64,000 nucleotides of DNA, from assembly GCA_049514435.1 (NCBI GenBank), contig JBEKVB010000008.1, forward strand, positions 49,211 to 113,210, in the 5' to 3' direction. Position 1 is the stretch's first letter. The number at the start of each line of letters is the position of its first letter. The notes below the pieces were generated by a model, which made no database searches, was not told where the DNA came from, and was given only the letters and a program-made list of their open reading frames with translations. Source of the DNA: UBA4810 sp002479215 (GTDB lineage: Bacteria > Desulfobacterota > Syntrophia > Syntrophales > Smithellaceae). Both the position numbers and the translations under genes were made by a program. This document shows, piece by piece, positions 1 through 8,314 of this stretch.

Positions 1-708
1 ATTACGGGCAAACCCAATGTGGGCAAATCCAGCTTACTCAACGCGCTGACTGGCAAAAAAAAGGCTATTGTTACCGATATACCTGGTACAACACGTGATT
101 TGATTACAGATACCATCAACATTCGCGGCTTTCCTTTAAATCTGGTGGATACTGCCGGAATTAGAAAACCGCAAAACGCCATCGAAAAAGAAGGAATAGA
201 CCTGGTCTGGGAAAATCTGGCCAAGGCCGATGTAGTGATTATTATTCTGGACGTAAGTAAACCCTTAACCAATGAAGATAAAAAAATTATTGATAAGAAT
301 AAAGAAGGCAATATTCTTATTGCCATCAATAAAATTGATTTGCCGCCTTCCTGGGAAATAAAAAAAATCGAGCGTTTAATTCCGCGAGGGAAAAAAATTC
401 TTAAAATATCGGCAAAATTCGGCATGGGATTGGAAGAATTGAAAGATACTATTGTTGATGTTGTGAGTGACGGTATGGAGAAAAATACCGGTGAAGTGAT
501 GATTAGCAATTTACGCCATAAGCTGGCGTTGGAAAATGTCCAAAAAAAAATTCAGGCGGCGAAAAACAGCATTAGCGGAGGCATGTCGCCGGAATTTGCC
601 GCTTTCGAGCTGCGTGAAGCGCTAGATCATCTGGACGAAATCACCGGTAAAAAAATTAATGACGAAGTATTGGATAAGATATTCTCCAGCTTCTGTATTG
701 GTAAGTAA
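1..708 (+). CDS. mnmE: tRNA modification GTPase MnmE (C-terminal part; 5' end cut by window)
   Basis: This is the C-terminal half of MnmE (TrmE), the GTPase that with MnmG builds the 5-carboxymethylaminomethyl group on U34 of certain tRNAs. The frame is already open at base 1. It reads the P-loop GKPNVGKSS, then the switch segment DIPGTTRD, the G3 motif DTAG and the G4 motif NKID. It then passes into the closing helical domain and ends in FCIGK, the family's terminal motif, whose cysteine is typical of MnmE. The N-terminal folate-binding domain lies before the window. No RBS or start can be given. Identity is secure because the G-domain plus FCIGK tail is diagnostic and separates it from Era and Der. 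Confidence 0.97.
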   Translation: MTGKPNVGKSSLLNALTGKKKAIVTDIPGTTRDLITDTINIRGFPLNLVDTAGIRKPQNAIEKEGIDLVWENLAKADVVIIILDVSKPLTNEDKKIIDKNKEGNILIAINKIDLPPSWEIKKIERLIPRGKKILKISAKFGMGLEELKDTIVDVVSDGMEKNTGEVMISNLRHKLALENVQKKIQAAKNSISGGMSPEFAAFELREALDHLDEITGKKINDEVLDKIFSSFCIGK

Positions 709-811
709 ATTGAATTTCTTATAATTTTATACTAATATAACGTAATCTTCTAAGAGTAGACAAAGAACCAAATCGTTCATTCAACTCGACGAATAATAAA
801 GGGAGGGGAAA

Positions 812-1876
812 ATGCGTACTGTGCGCGGATTGGTTAATAGTTTTAAGATTTTTATTGATTTTTTTATTATTTTATTAATGCTTTCCGGTTGTGCGACAAA
901 AATCAAAGTCAATATGCTTCAGCCTGCGCCATATCACGAGGCGTCGCTGACAAAAACCATAGCTGTACTGCCTTTCAGCGGCAAGGAAGGTAAAGAATTC
1001 ACTGCCGAAATTGAAGGAGTTTTAGCGGGCATCGGCATTGGCAATAAACCCTATTTTACTCTCATTGACCGTGCATTAATTGATAAGACCATCAGCGAAA
1101 TGCAGCTTTCTCTAAGCGGCATGGTGGATCAGAAAACAGTGGCAAAGATCGGTAAACTTATCGGTGCCCAAGGCATCTATACCGGTGTTATCACCCGAAA
1201 TGGCTATGATGATAGCCCCTATTATGAAAATCGTTCAACTTGTGTGCAATATGAACAAGAAAGAGATAAGAATGGTAATTTATATCGTGGCCCCTGTATT
1301 TCGTGGCAGCTGAACAACGCTAAATGTGTAAAAAGAGTCGCTAACTTTGCAGCTTCTCCCAAGTTAGTCGATGTTACTACTGGAAGAATTCTTTATTCCC
1401 GTGATCTTTCCGCTTCGGTAAATTCTTTCGGCTGCGATGATACGCGGCCGGCACAAAGCGGAAATGAACTTTTAGAAATGGCCAAGGAAGCAGTCAAGAA
1501 AGATTTCCGGCGCGATATTGCCCCATACTATGTCACCAAGGAAATCAGTTTAATGGATTCCAAAGAAGGCATCGAATCAGCGGAAGCTAGAGAAAAACTT
1601 AAACGCGGTTTAGAATACGCGGATAAAGGTCGAATGGATAATGCCTGCGAACTATGGGGAGAAGCACACAACATCGCCCCTAATTCTTATGCCTTGCTTT
1701 ATAATCTGGGTGCCTGTGCCGAAAGCCGCGGCGATCTTGATGCCGCGTTGGCGCTTTACAGACAAGCCGATAAGCGTCTGGGCAAGCCCGATGATGATAT
1801 ATCTTCTGCTCTCCACAGGGTTGAACAAGGCATTAAAAATCGCGGCAAACTCAAAGAGCAATTGGGAAGTAACTAA
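812..1876 (+). CDS. Lipoprotein with CsgG-like N-terminal region and C-terminal TPR
   Basis: A 354-residue predicted lipoprotein. An N-terminal hydrophobic stretch ends in a lipobox (LSGC, Cys about residue 27), so it is probably anchored to a membrane from the periplasmic side. Residues about 45-130 (AVLPFSGKEG, then LIDRALIDKTISEMQ and GAQGIYTGVI) look like the CsgG/LpoB-type fold that appears in outer-membrane assembly lipoproteins. Residues about 255-325 contain one or two tetratricopeptide-like repeats (NAPNSYALLYNLGAC-type spacing). The middle part carries several cysteines. The start is set by a strong SD (gggagggg) a few bases before the ATG. The function is unknown; a scaffold or secretion role is inference from the fold resemblance only. 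Confidence 0.8.
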   Translation: MRTVRGLVNSFKIFIDFFIILLMLSGCATKIKVNMLQPAPYHEASLTKTIAVLPFSGKEGKEFTAEIEGVLAGIGIGNKPYFTLIDRALIDKTISEMQLSLSGMVDQKTVAKIGKLIGAQGIYTGVITRNGYDDSPYYENRSTCVQYEQERDKNGNLYRGPCISWQLNNAKCVKRVANFAASPKLVDVTTGRILYSRDLSASVNSFGCDDTRPAQSGNELLEMAKEAVKKDFRRDIAPYYVTKEISLMDSKEGIESAEAREKLKRGLEYADKGRMDNACELWGEAHNIAPNSYALLYNLGACAESRGDLDAALALYRQADKRLGKPDDDISSALHRVEQGIKNRGKLKEQLGSN

Positions 1877-1919
1877 GGATTGTCGTTATTACTCCGGCAA
1901 TAATATATATCAACTTCGT

Positions 1920-1945
1920 CATTCGGGCAGCTTGCCCGGCGAATG
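1920..1945. repeat. REP-like imperfect hairpin between the lipoprotein and exporter genes
   Basis: CATTCGGGCA pairs with TGCCC-GG-CGAATG around the loop GCT, giving a stem interrupted by a two-base bulge. It is followed by GCCGGGGAAATCCAG, reminiscent of the CATTC...GAATCCAG repetitive extragenic palindromes common in proteobacteria. It lies in the 114-bp gap after the lipoprotein stop. There is no T-run, so it is not a clear intrinsic terminator. Confidence 0.5.
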
Positions 1946-1990
1946 CCGGGGAAATCCAGACCTTCTTGTAGTCGAAAATAGGGTGATGCA

Positions 1991-2773
1991 ATGGATTACA
2001 TAGTTATATGTTTGGTGGCTTTGCTGGTATCGGCTTTGACTCTGTTTTCCGGGTTCGGTTTGGGAACGCTGCTTATGCCCGCCTATGCGCTGTTTTTCCC
2101 ATTGCCTTTAGCCATAGCTGCTACTGCCGTGGTTCATCTCGCCAACAATATTTTTAAAACGATTTTAGTAGGACGAAATGCGGATTGGCGAGTAGTGCTT
2201 AAATTCGCTCTGCCCGCGGCAATAGCGGCCATGATCGGAGCAACATTGTTGAACTTATTCGCCGGACTGCCGCCTTTAACATTTTACCGGATTGGCGGGC
2301 AGAAACATGAAATCTATCTAATTAAGCTAATTGTCGGAGTGCTTATAATCGTTTTTGCCTGCCTGGACCTTTTGCCATGTCTCAGCAATGTGGCTTTTGA
2401 CCGGAAATACTTGCCTGTCGGCGGGTTACTTTCGGGATTTTTTGGCGGGCTATCCGGTATTCAGGGAGCACTGAGATCCGCTTTCTTGATTAAAGCCGGA
2501 TTGGAAAAGGAAGCTTTTATCGGCACTGGCACGGTATCGGCAGTTATTGTGGATGTATCCAGATTGCTTATCTATGGATTGAGCTTTTACACAATGAAAA
2601 TTTCCCAGGTTGAATCGATGAGCGGTATTATTTTGGCGGCCCTCATCGCGACTTTTGCGGGTTCTTTCGTCGGCGCCCGCCTGATGAAGAAGGTAACTCT
2701 GCAGGCGGTACAAATCATTGTGGGAGTGATGCTGATCGTCGTCGGAATTGGCATGGCCACAGGATTGTTTTAA
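1991..2773 (+). CDS. TSUP family (TauE/SafE-like) membrane transporter
   Basis: A 260-residue, very hydrophobic protein with about seven to eight predicted membrane segments. It begins with a segment containing FSGFGLGTLLMP and has a matching glycine-rich motif in the second half (GGLLSGFFGGLSGIQGALRSAFLI). This two-repeat arrangement is typical of the TSUP (sulfite exporter TauE/SafE, DUF81) family, which exports sulfite, sulfoacetate or related organosulfur anions. The substrate cannot be read from sequence. The ATG follows a weak SD (gggtg). It is an apparently isolated plus-strand gene that ends convergently with the deacetylase-like gene on the other strand. Confidence 0.87.
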   Translation: MDYIVICLVALLVSALTLFSGFGLGTLLMPAYALFFPLPLAIAATAVVHLANNIFKTILVGRNADWRVVLKFALPAAIAAMIGATLLNLFAGLPPLTFYRIGGQKHEIYLIKLIVGVLIIVFACLDLLPCLSNVAFDRKYLPVGGLLSGFFGGLSGIQGALRSAFLIKAGLEKEAFIGTGTVSAVIVDVSRLLIYGLSFYTMKISQVESMSGIILAALIATFAGSFVGARLMKKVTLQAVQIIVGVMLIVVGIGMATGLF

Positions 2774-2806
2774 CTATATTGTTATTTCTTATGGAAGCCT
2801 CACCAT

Positions 2807-3553
2807 CTATTTTTCTTCTAATCCTTCAATAAACGCCAGGACATTTTTGCCCAGGACAGCATGGTTGTAACCGCCTTCCAAAATGCCGAAACAGCCGCCT
2901 TTGTTGCGGCGGGCGCAATCCAGTACCAAATTGCCCATATATTTGTAGTCCTCTGTTTTCAAAAGGCCGCCCCAGTCGGCTTCATGATAATCAAAACCGG
3001 CAGATACCGCGATCATGTCAGCATCAGTTTGGGCGAGACTCGTTTCCACGCTTTTTAAATAATCATGGCGGTCTTGCCCTGTGGGATTAAGTATCGTCAC
3101 ATATCCCTTGCCGCCCAGGATATTCACATTTCCATCACCAAAATGCAGATCGAAATCCAGAAGGAAAGCTTTCTTAATTTTGCCTTCGCGCTTCAATTTA
3201 TCCAGCGCGATGGCCATGTTGTTAAAATAACAAAAGCCCCAGGCGCTTCCGGCAGAAGCGTGATGGCCGGGCGGGCGAATTACGGCAAAGCAAGGTTCCT
3301 TCAAGCCGATTTGTGCCGCTTTAATCGCACCTCCGGCGGCGAGTGCCGCAATTTCGTATACACCCTCACGTTCGACCGACCTTACGTGATCGGGAGTGTG
3401 TACTTTGAGAATATCTTCTTTTGTTGCAGTAACCGGTGTGACAAAAGTTACTTTGCCGCGCAGTGCTATTTTAATGGCTTGAATTCTTCCGGCGGCGGAA
3501 GCAGGATCCGATGTATAAACTTCATTGTAATCTTCATGGTAAATAACTTTCAT
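2807..3553 (-). CDS. Histone deacetylase superfamily protein (AcuC/acetylpolyamine amidohydrolase-like)
   Basis: A 248-residue zinc-dependent amidohydrolase of the arginase/deacetylase fold. Visible active-site motifs are the catalytic pair in RPPGHHASAG, the zinc-binding DFDLHFGDGN (the DxH pair is kept; the second His of the usual HHG is Phe), the third zinc ligand in AGFDYHEADWGG, and LEGGYN near the C-terminus with the transition-state Tyr. Bacterial relatives deacetylate acetyl-CoA synthetase (AcuC) or acetylated polyamines. It is shorter than typical AcuC (about 380), so it belongs to the compact subfamily. The start has an excellent SD (AAAGGAGG). It is the last gene of the minus-strand cluster sirtuin-NRDE-Nudix-deacetylase, lying 42 bp after the Nudix gene. 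Confidence 0.92.
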   Translation of the reverse strand: MKVIYHEDYNEVYTSDPASAAGRIQAIKIALRGKVTFVTPVTATKEDILKVHTPDHVRSVEREGVYEIAALAAGGAIKAAQIGLKEPCFAVIRPPGHHASAGSAWGFCYFNNMAIALDKLKREGKIKKAFLLDFDLHFGDGNVNILGGKGYVTILNPTGQDRHDYLKSVETSLAQTDADMIAVSAGFDYHEADWGGLLKTEDYKYMGNLVLDCARRNKGGCFGILEGGYNHAVLGKNVLAFIEGLEEK

Positions 3554-3595
3554 TTAATCCTCCTTTCATCAGGCACGGTATGCACCGCAACTATA

Positions 3596-4033
3596 CTAAG
3601 GTAAAAAACCGATCGAACGTAAAGCCTTAAGCGTATTTTTTGCCACCGGTAATCTATTTAGTTCTTCGGGAGAAAGCCAGCGGGCATCGAGGGCGTCATC
3701 CGCTCCTCTCGGCTCACCGGAAATATAATCAGCCGCGAAATCAACGACTACAAAATGAAATTTAATTTTTCGCTCGCCGTCGCGCTCGAGGAAATCAAAT
3801 ACATATACGCAATCGCCGACTTTGATTCTGATGCCGGTTTCTTCCAAAATTTCGCGGGCAGCGCATTCTTGCAGGGTCTCACCGAGTTTAAGCATTCCGC
3901 CCGGAATCGCCCACAGCCCTTTGCTTGGTTCTATCCCGCGTTTCACTAATAAAACTTTTCTGTCTTTAACGGTTATCGCTCCCACGCCTACTCGCGGCGT
4001 CTGGGGATAGGCTCTGTCCGATTCCTGTTCCAT
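3596..4033 (-). CDS. Nudix hydrolase
   Basis: A 145-residue Nudix protein. The Nudix box is complete (GGMLKLGETLQECAAREI then LEETGI; pattern Gx5Ex7REUxEExGU), preceded by the characteristic LWAIPGG. Members hydrolyse nucleoside diphosphates linked to another moiety X, such as NADH, ADP-ribose or oxidised nucleotides; specificity is not predictable here. Its 5' end overlaps the 3' end of the NRDE gene by 68 bases in another frame, and no good SD precedes the ATG, which suggests translational coupling. A neighbouring sirtuin makes O-acetyl-ADP-ribose a conceivable substrate, but that is inference only. Confidence 0.93.
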   Translation of the reverse strand: MEQESDRAYPQTPRVGVGAITVKDRKVLLVKRGIEPSKGLWAIPGGMLKLGETLQECAAREILEETGIRIKVGDCVYVFDFLERDGERKIKFHFVVVDFAADYISGEPRGADDALDARWLSPEELNRLPVAKNTLKALRSIGFLP

Positions 4034-4808
4034 TTAATTTTTCTTTCTCTATGATAAAAGAAAATCGGCTGGTGAGCCACAGTTCAGATTTTTCATCAAA
4101 AACTTTTTCCACAAACTTAACACGCTTATTTTTTCCCAAAAGTAAAATCGTCGAGGAACGGGTGCCGTAATTGGGGCTTTTTATAAAGATAGGCGATAAA
4201 AGTCTTTCCCATTCCCTGCCGACCCCGGTGGCGGGAAGTTTATCGTTGGGCGCAACATGTCTGCTCGAGAGAATGGCAAATAAAGCATCTTCCAAGGCGA
4301 CGCCTTTTTCATTCAAGGCTTTTTTTAACTCCTTCTTGGCTTTACGAACTTTAGGCCAGGAAGTATCCAGAAGATGATTGCTAAGTCCGTAAATTCCGGC
4401 GCCAAGCTTTTGTTTTTTTCCGCGGTTGGAAAAGACATAGAGTTTGTCATTATCCCCTAAAATTAAATTATAACCATTATATTTATCGGACTGTTGGGAA
4501 ATATTTTCCACGTATTTATCGACGCTTTGATCGCCGCAAAGAAAATCACGCACAAGCTTGCCGCGCGATTGAGCATTAATCTTAAACGCGGCCGGGTCGC
4601 GGTAATTGGTGATTGCGGCAAATTTTCCTTCCCTGGTAATGCCCAACCACGTGCCTCCTTCTCTTAAATCCCTCCCGCCCAGAATCTGCGGTGCGTCTTC
4701 CCAAAAATCAGCGGGAGACGACGGCCGCTCGTAAAATTCATCGCGATTAGCCGCCATAATCAGATGGTATGAGGGATGAGCATTGTAAGCGAAAACTATC
4801 AAACACAT
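3966..4808 (-). CDS. NRDE (TANGO2-like) family protein
   Basis: A 280-residue protein starting MCLIVFAYNAHP with the name-giving motif AANRDEFYERP at about residues 19-29, followed by GGRDLREGGTWLGI and the FAAITNYRDP segment typical of NRDE/TANGO2 proteins. The family has an N-terminal nucleophile-like arrangement with Cys2; its biochemical role is unsettled (lipid or haem handling has been proposed for eukaryotic TANGO2). A TTG 12 bases upstream is in frame, but the ATG with GAGAG just before it and Cys as residue 2 fits the family better. The last 68 bases overlap the downstream Nudix gene. It lies 27 bp after the sirtuin gene. Confidence 0.9.
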   Translation of the reverse strand: MCLIVFAYNAHPSYHLIMAANRDEFYERPSSPADFWEDAPQILGGRDLREGGTWLGITREGKFAAITNYRDPAAFKINAQSRGKLVRDFLCGDQSVDKYVENISQQSDKYNGYNLILGDNDKLYVFSNRGKKQKLGAGIYGLSNHLLDTSWPKVRKAKKELKKALNEKGVALEDALFAILSSRHVAPNDKLPATGVGREWERLLSPIFIKSPNYGTRSSTILLLGKNKRVKFVEKVFDEKSELWLTSRFSFIIEKEKLNGTGIGQSLSPDAASRRGSDNR

Positions 4809-4835
4809 CAATTCTCTCAAATGAGCCGGAATATT

Positions 4836-5615
4836 TTAGGAAAGCTTATGTTTCATAATTTCTTTCAATTTGGTCATTATCTTGGTCATTGTTTCTCCCG
4901 CCGGCGCGTTTATAAATACATCGGCGATATCATTTTGTTCTGTATCCCCGATGTTGATAATAACGATGCTGGCGCCGGCTTGTTTGGCGTAAAGCGGCAT
5001 ATAAGCAGCTGGATAAACAACTAATGAAGAACCAATAACAATGAGCAAGTCGCATAACCGCGCTTCCTGACTCGCGCGCATGAGAGTATGCTGCGGCAGC
5101 GCTTCGCCGAAAAAAACTACATCGGGTTTTAGAATACTCCGGCAATAGTCACATGTCGGAACATGGTCGGGTGAGGGAACATTCTGTTTCACAATTTCGA
5201 TGGGATATCGCTCACGGCAATTAAGACAAACAAGCCATTGCATATTGCCGTGTAATTCGTGAACTATTTTCTGAGCGTTGCCCGCTTTTTGATGTAAATT
5301 ATCGATATTTTGCGTGATAACTGAGCTTAATTTACCCATTTTTTCCAACTCCACTATCGCTAAATGAGCAAGATTGGGTTCGGCATCAGCCATCAAACCG
5401 CCTTCTCGGAGACGCTGCCACATTTTTTTGCGCGTTTCATCGGAACTTAAAAATTTATCTATAGTGAAATCGTTGGGGTCAACTTTAGTCCAGAGGCCTC
5501 CCGGACCGCGGAAATCCGGTATGCCCGATTCCGTGCTGATACCCGCTCCGGTGAAAACTACTACTCTGCTGGACGCTGCAATCAGTTCTGCAACTTTATT
5601 AATCATTGTTTCCAT
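4836..5615 (-). CDS. cobB: Sir2-family NAD-dependent protein deacylase
   Basis: A 259-residue sirtuin. Residues about 20-40 carry GAGISTESGIPDFRGPGG, the NAD-binding signature, followed by TQNIDNLHQKAG (catalytic region) and HELHGN with the catalytic His. A structural zinc site is intact: CLNC then CDYC about 30 residues later. Sirtuins remove acetyl or longer acyl groups from lysines with NAD consumption, making O-acetyl-ADP-ribose and nicotinamide. In syntrophs this would reverse non-enzymatic acylation by reactive acyl-CoAs, which is inference. It is the promoter-proximal gene of a four-gene minus-strand cluster. An in-frame ATG nine bases downstream is an alternative start. Confidence 0.95.
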   Translation of the reverse strand: METMINKVAELIAASSRVVVFTGAGISTESGIPDFRGPGGLWTKVDPNDFTIDKFLSSDETRKKMWQRLREGGLMADAEPNLAHLAIVELEKMGKLSSVITQNIDNLHQKAGNAQKIVHELHGNMQWLVCLNCRERYPIEIVKQNVPSPDHVPTCDYCRSILKPDVVFFGEALPQHTLMRASQEARLCDLLIVIGSSLVVYPAAYMPLYAKQAGASIVIINIGDTEQNDIADVFINAPAGETMTKIMTKLKEIMKHKLS

Positions 5616-5865
5616 AAATCAGCCATTGCCCTTTTAATGATTAGTACAGGTTCGCCTTTTTATATTAATTTAAAAATACATCAAGTTTGCTTAAAATCAA
5701 AAGAAAAAAAGAAGATAGCACAACAAAACCGATGTCGCGGTTGTAATTAATGAAAAGTAAACGCAATTTAGCTTAAGCCGAACCATAATTGGTAAATTCC
5801 TCCAGAGAATAAAAGAGGCCGGAGGAGTTAGGAGCAATCTAATGATTATATAACTGTATCTTTGA

Positions 5866-6639
5866 CTAGAATAGTTTTTTTGCCGTTATATCCAGAACTT
5901 CTTTAAATTTTGTTTCACCGCCGAATTTAATAATTTGGCTAATATCCGTGAGTGCTTTTTCGTAAATATTAAGCATTTTGCCTGTGTCGGGATTTCTGAT
6001 GATTATATTGGCGTACAGCTCAGGACTTTCCGTGAATACTTTTTTTATAATATCCAGTTTTGCTTGAAAAATAGGCGTGGAAAATTTATTAATTTCCGCC
6101 AAGGGAATTCCTGTCGCGGCCAGAGCCGTTCCTAAAGATATCGTATGGAGATGGGTGAGCACTTGAATAATCGCCATCATTTGATCGTGCTTTTCAGGGG
6201 TTGATTCCAAAATAACCAATTTATTTTTTTTAAAGACTTTTTTTAGCCAAGAAAGCCACTTAGTCCCACGGGCCGGACATAGAATAACATTTTGCCCGGA
6301 AATTTCTTTCAGCGTAGGTCCGAAAAGCGGGTGGCAGCCGATTACTTCCGCCGGTGAGCTGGCGAGCATCAATTCCACAGGTTCTTTTTTCAGCGAAGTT
6401 AAATCCATGAATAGTTTATCTTTAGTCAGAAGCGGTCCGACAAGTTTAATAACTTCGGCAGTAGCTGAAATCGGCACCGCAACCACGACAACATCGCATG
6501 TTTTGGCGATTTCTTTCGCCTGGAGCGTAGTTTTTCTTCCGCTCACATGGACTGCGCAACCTTCTTTGCTAAGCAACCCCGCAAACCAGTGCCCCATGCC
6601 TCGCGTGCCGCCTATAATACCCACAGTAGTATTGTTCAT
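5866..6639 (-). CDS. tyrA: Prephenate dehydrogenase
   Basis: A 257-residue enzyme of tyrosine synthesis, oxidatively decarboxylating prephenate to 4-hydroxyphenylpyruvate. It opens with a Rossmann dinucleotide motif (VGIIGGTRGMGHWFA), followed by VVVVAVPISAT and the substrate-site motif CHPLFGP. It has no chorismate mutase domain; the mutase is on PheA. The start is the ATG at 6637-6639, which overlaps the aroC stop as ATGA. The longer upstream open frame would run through aroC and is unlikely. It is the last gene of the aromatic operon. Arogenate specificity is possible and cannot be excluded by eye. Confidence 0.93.
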   Translation of the reverse strand: MNNTTVGIIGGTRGMGHWFAGLLSKEGCAVHVSGRKTTLQAKEIAKTCDVVVVAVPISATAEVIKLVGPLLTKDKLFMDLTSLKKEPVELMLASSPAEVIGCHPLFGPTLKEISGQNVILCPARGTKWLSWLKKVFKKNKLVILESTPEKHDQMMAIIQVLTHLHTISLGTALAATGIPLAEINKFSTPIFQAKLDIIKKVFTESPELYANIIIRNPDTGKMLNIYEKALTDISQIIKFGGETKFKEVLDITAKKLF

Positions 6640-7712
6640 TTGCTGATCGCCTTTTGCCGGAGTAAGTGGTCTGCCAAAACAATGCATACCATCGCTTCGC
6701 AAACAGGTACTATCCGAGGCAATACGCAAGCATCGTGTCTTCCCTGGATTTTAATTATCTGCTCTTTTCCCCTGGAGTCTATAGTTTGCTGGGGTTTCGC
6801 GATAGATGGAACCGGTTTGCAGTAAGCGCGCAGGATGATCTCCGCGCCGGTGGTTATGCCTGCCAGTATGCCTCCGGCGTAATTTGTTTTAAATCCTTTC
6901 TTATCCATTTGATCATTAGCCTGAGATCCGCAAAGAGAGGCCAGAGCAATACCGTTGCCAATTTCCACCGCTTTCACCGAGCCGATGCTCATTAAAGCTT
7001 TGGCTAAATCCGCATCCATTTTGTCAAACACGGGTTCGCCCAAACCGGCAGGACAGCCCCAGGCGATAATTTCTACAACCCCGCCCAGTGAATCACCTTC
7101 TTTGCGTGCTGTCGCTATTTTTTTCTCCATAGCTTCCGCGGCCAGCGAATCAGGGCAAAAAAGATCATTATCGCGCACTTTACGGCGCAAATCTTTGCCG
7201 GAAGACATTGTGGTGCGGTCAATTTCGATTGCACCAATTGCCTGTGTATAAGCTAGTACTTCCATGCCTGCCCCAGCAATAACCTTTTCGGCGATTGCGC
7301 CCGTGGCAACGCGCGCAGCGGTTTCCCGGCCGGAGGCTCGTCCTCCGCCTCGCCAATCTCGGATGCCGTATTTTTGCAGATAAGAAAAATCTCCTTGTCC
7401 GGGGCGGAATATATCTTTTAATTCATCGTAAGAGGAAGTTTTAGCATCAGAATTTTGTATCATTAGCGATATAGGCGTACCTGTAGTTTTACCTTCAAAA
7501 ACACCGGAAAGAATTTCGACTTTGTCGCTTTCCCTTCTTGTTGTTGATGAAACCGATATTGACGGCCTTCTTCTGTCCAGAGCTTGCTGAATGTCGGCTT
7601 CGCTCAAGGCAAGACCGGCAGGACAGCCGTCCACAACCGCTCCTAAGGTTTTCCCGTGTGATTCTCCCCATGTTGTAACGCGAAAAACGTCGCCTATTGT
7701 ATTCCCGGCCAT
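6636..7712 (-). CDS. aroC: Chorismate synthase
   Basis: A 358-residue chorismate synthase, the FMNH2-dependent last step of the shikimate pathway (EPSP to chorismate). It starts MAGNTIGDVFRVTTWGESHG, the first family signature including the catalytic His, continues with RPGQGDFSYLQKYGIRDWRGGGRASGRETAARV (split into its recognised blocks GQGDFSY and GGGRASGRETAAR), and has FKTNYAGGILAGITTGAEI near the C-terminus. The length is normal for the family. The gene sits 50 bp after aroK and its stop overlaps the tyrA start. The SD lies just before the ATG (AGGAGTAATT). Confidence 0.97.
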   Translation of the reverse strand: MAGNTIGDVFRVTTWGESHGKTLGAVVDGCPAGLALSEADIQQALDRRRPSISVSSTTRRESDKVEILSGVFEGKTTGTPISLMIQNSDAKTSSYDELKDIFRPGQGDFSYLQKYGIRDWRGGGRASGRETAARVATGAIAEKVIAGAGMEVLAYTQAIGAIEIDRTTMSSGKDLRRKVRDNDLFCPDSLAAEAMEKKIATARKEGDSLGGVVEIIAWGCPAGLGEPVFDKMDADLAKALMSIGSVKAVEIGNGIALASLCGSQANDQMDKKGFKTNYAGGILAGITTGAEIILRAYCKPVPSIAKPQQTIDSRGKEQIIKIQGRHDACVLPRIVPVCEAMVCIVLADHLLRQKAISK

Positions 7713-7762
7713 AATTACTCCTCTTGTATCTTCTATGAATTACATTGATGAATGCAAAAGAT

Positions 7763-8314
7763 TTATTTTTTATTTTTAATAATTTTAATTAAATTACCGG
7801 ATTCCACCAAATATTGATAGATTTCTTCCGCGACTTGTAGGGGGCTTTTATTCGCCGTTTCCACAGTATGATTAGCGGCATTTTCATATAAAGGGAACCT
7901 CTGCTTCATCAAATATATCGTTTCCTGAACTATATCCCAATCTGTAAACTGCGGCCTCACCGACGCGCCCGGTGTGTTATTGTTAAGCCGGCTGATAATA
8001 TCATGCAAGGGTGCGTTAAGCCATATAATTACACCTGCCTGTTTTAATAAATCGACGTTTTTTTTATTCAGAACTACACCGCCGCCCGTGGCGATTACGC
8101 AAGCTCCTTCCTGCGTCAACGTCAGGACAGCCTCTTTTTCTTTATTGCGGAAAAAATCCCAGCCGTGGAGCGCCACAATTTCTTTGATGGGCATTTCCAT
8201 ATTTTCTTCCACTAGCGTATCGGTATCTACGAAAGGAATTTTCAGTTTAGCGGAAAGCAGTGTCCCTACCGTTGATTTGCCTGTCGCGCGATAGCCGATA
8301 AGAATAACCTTCAT
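7763..8314 (-). CDS. aroK: Shikimate kinase
   Basis: A 183-residue shikimate kinase, phosphorylating shikimate at O3 with ATP. It starts MKVILIGYRATGKSTVG (Walker A). Next come the shikimate-binding DTD, the FRNKEKEAVL segment and the GGGVVL motif, all in the expected order. A short lid region with RPQF follows. The ATG at 8312-8314 overlaps the aroA stop (ATGA), which is preferred to an in-frame codon 21 bases upstream inside aroA. The tail is Lys-rich. There is a 50-bp gap to aroC, the widest inside the operon after pheA. Confidence 0.95.
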   Translation of the reverse strand: MKVILIGYRATGKSTVGTLLSAKLKIPFVDTDTLVEENMEMPIKEIVALHGWDFFRNKEKEAVLTLTQEGACVIATGGGVVLNKKNVDLLKQAGVIIWLNAPLHDIISRLNNNTPGASVRPQFTDWDIVQETIYLMKQRFPLYENAANHTVETANKSPLQVAEEIYQYLVESGNLIKIIKNKK

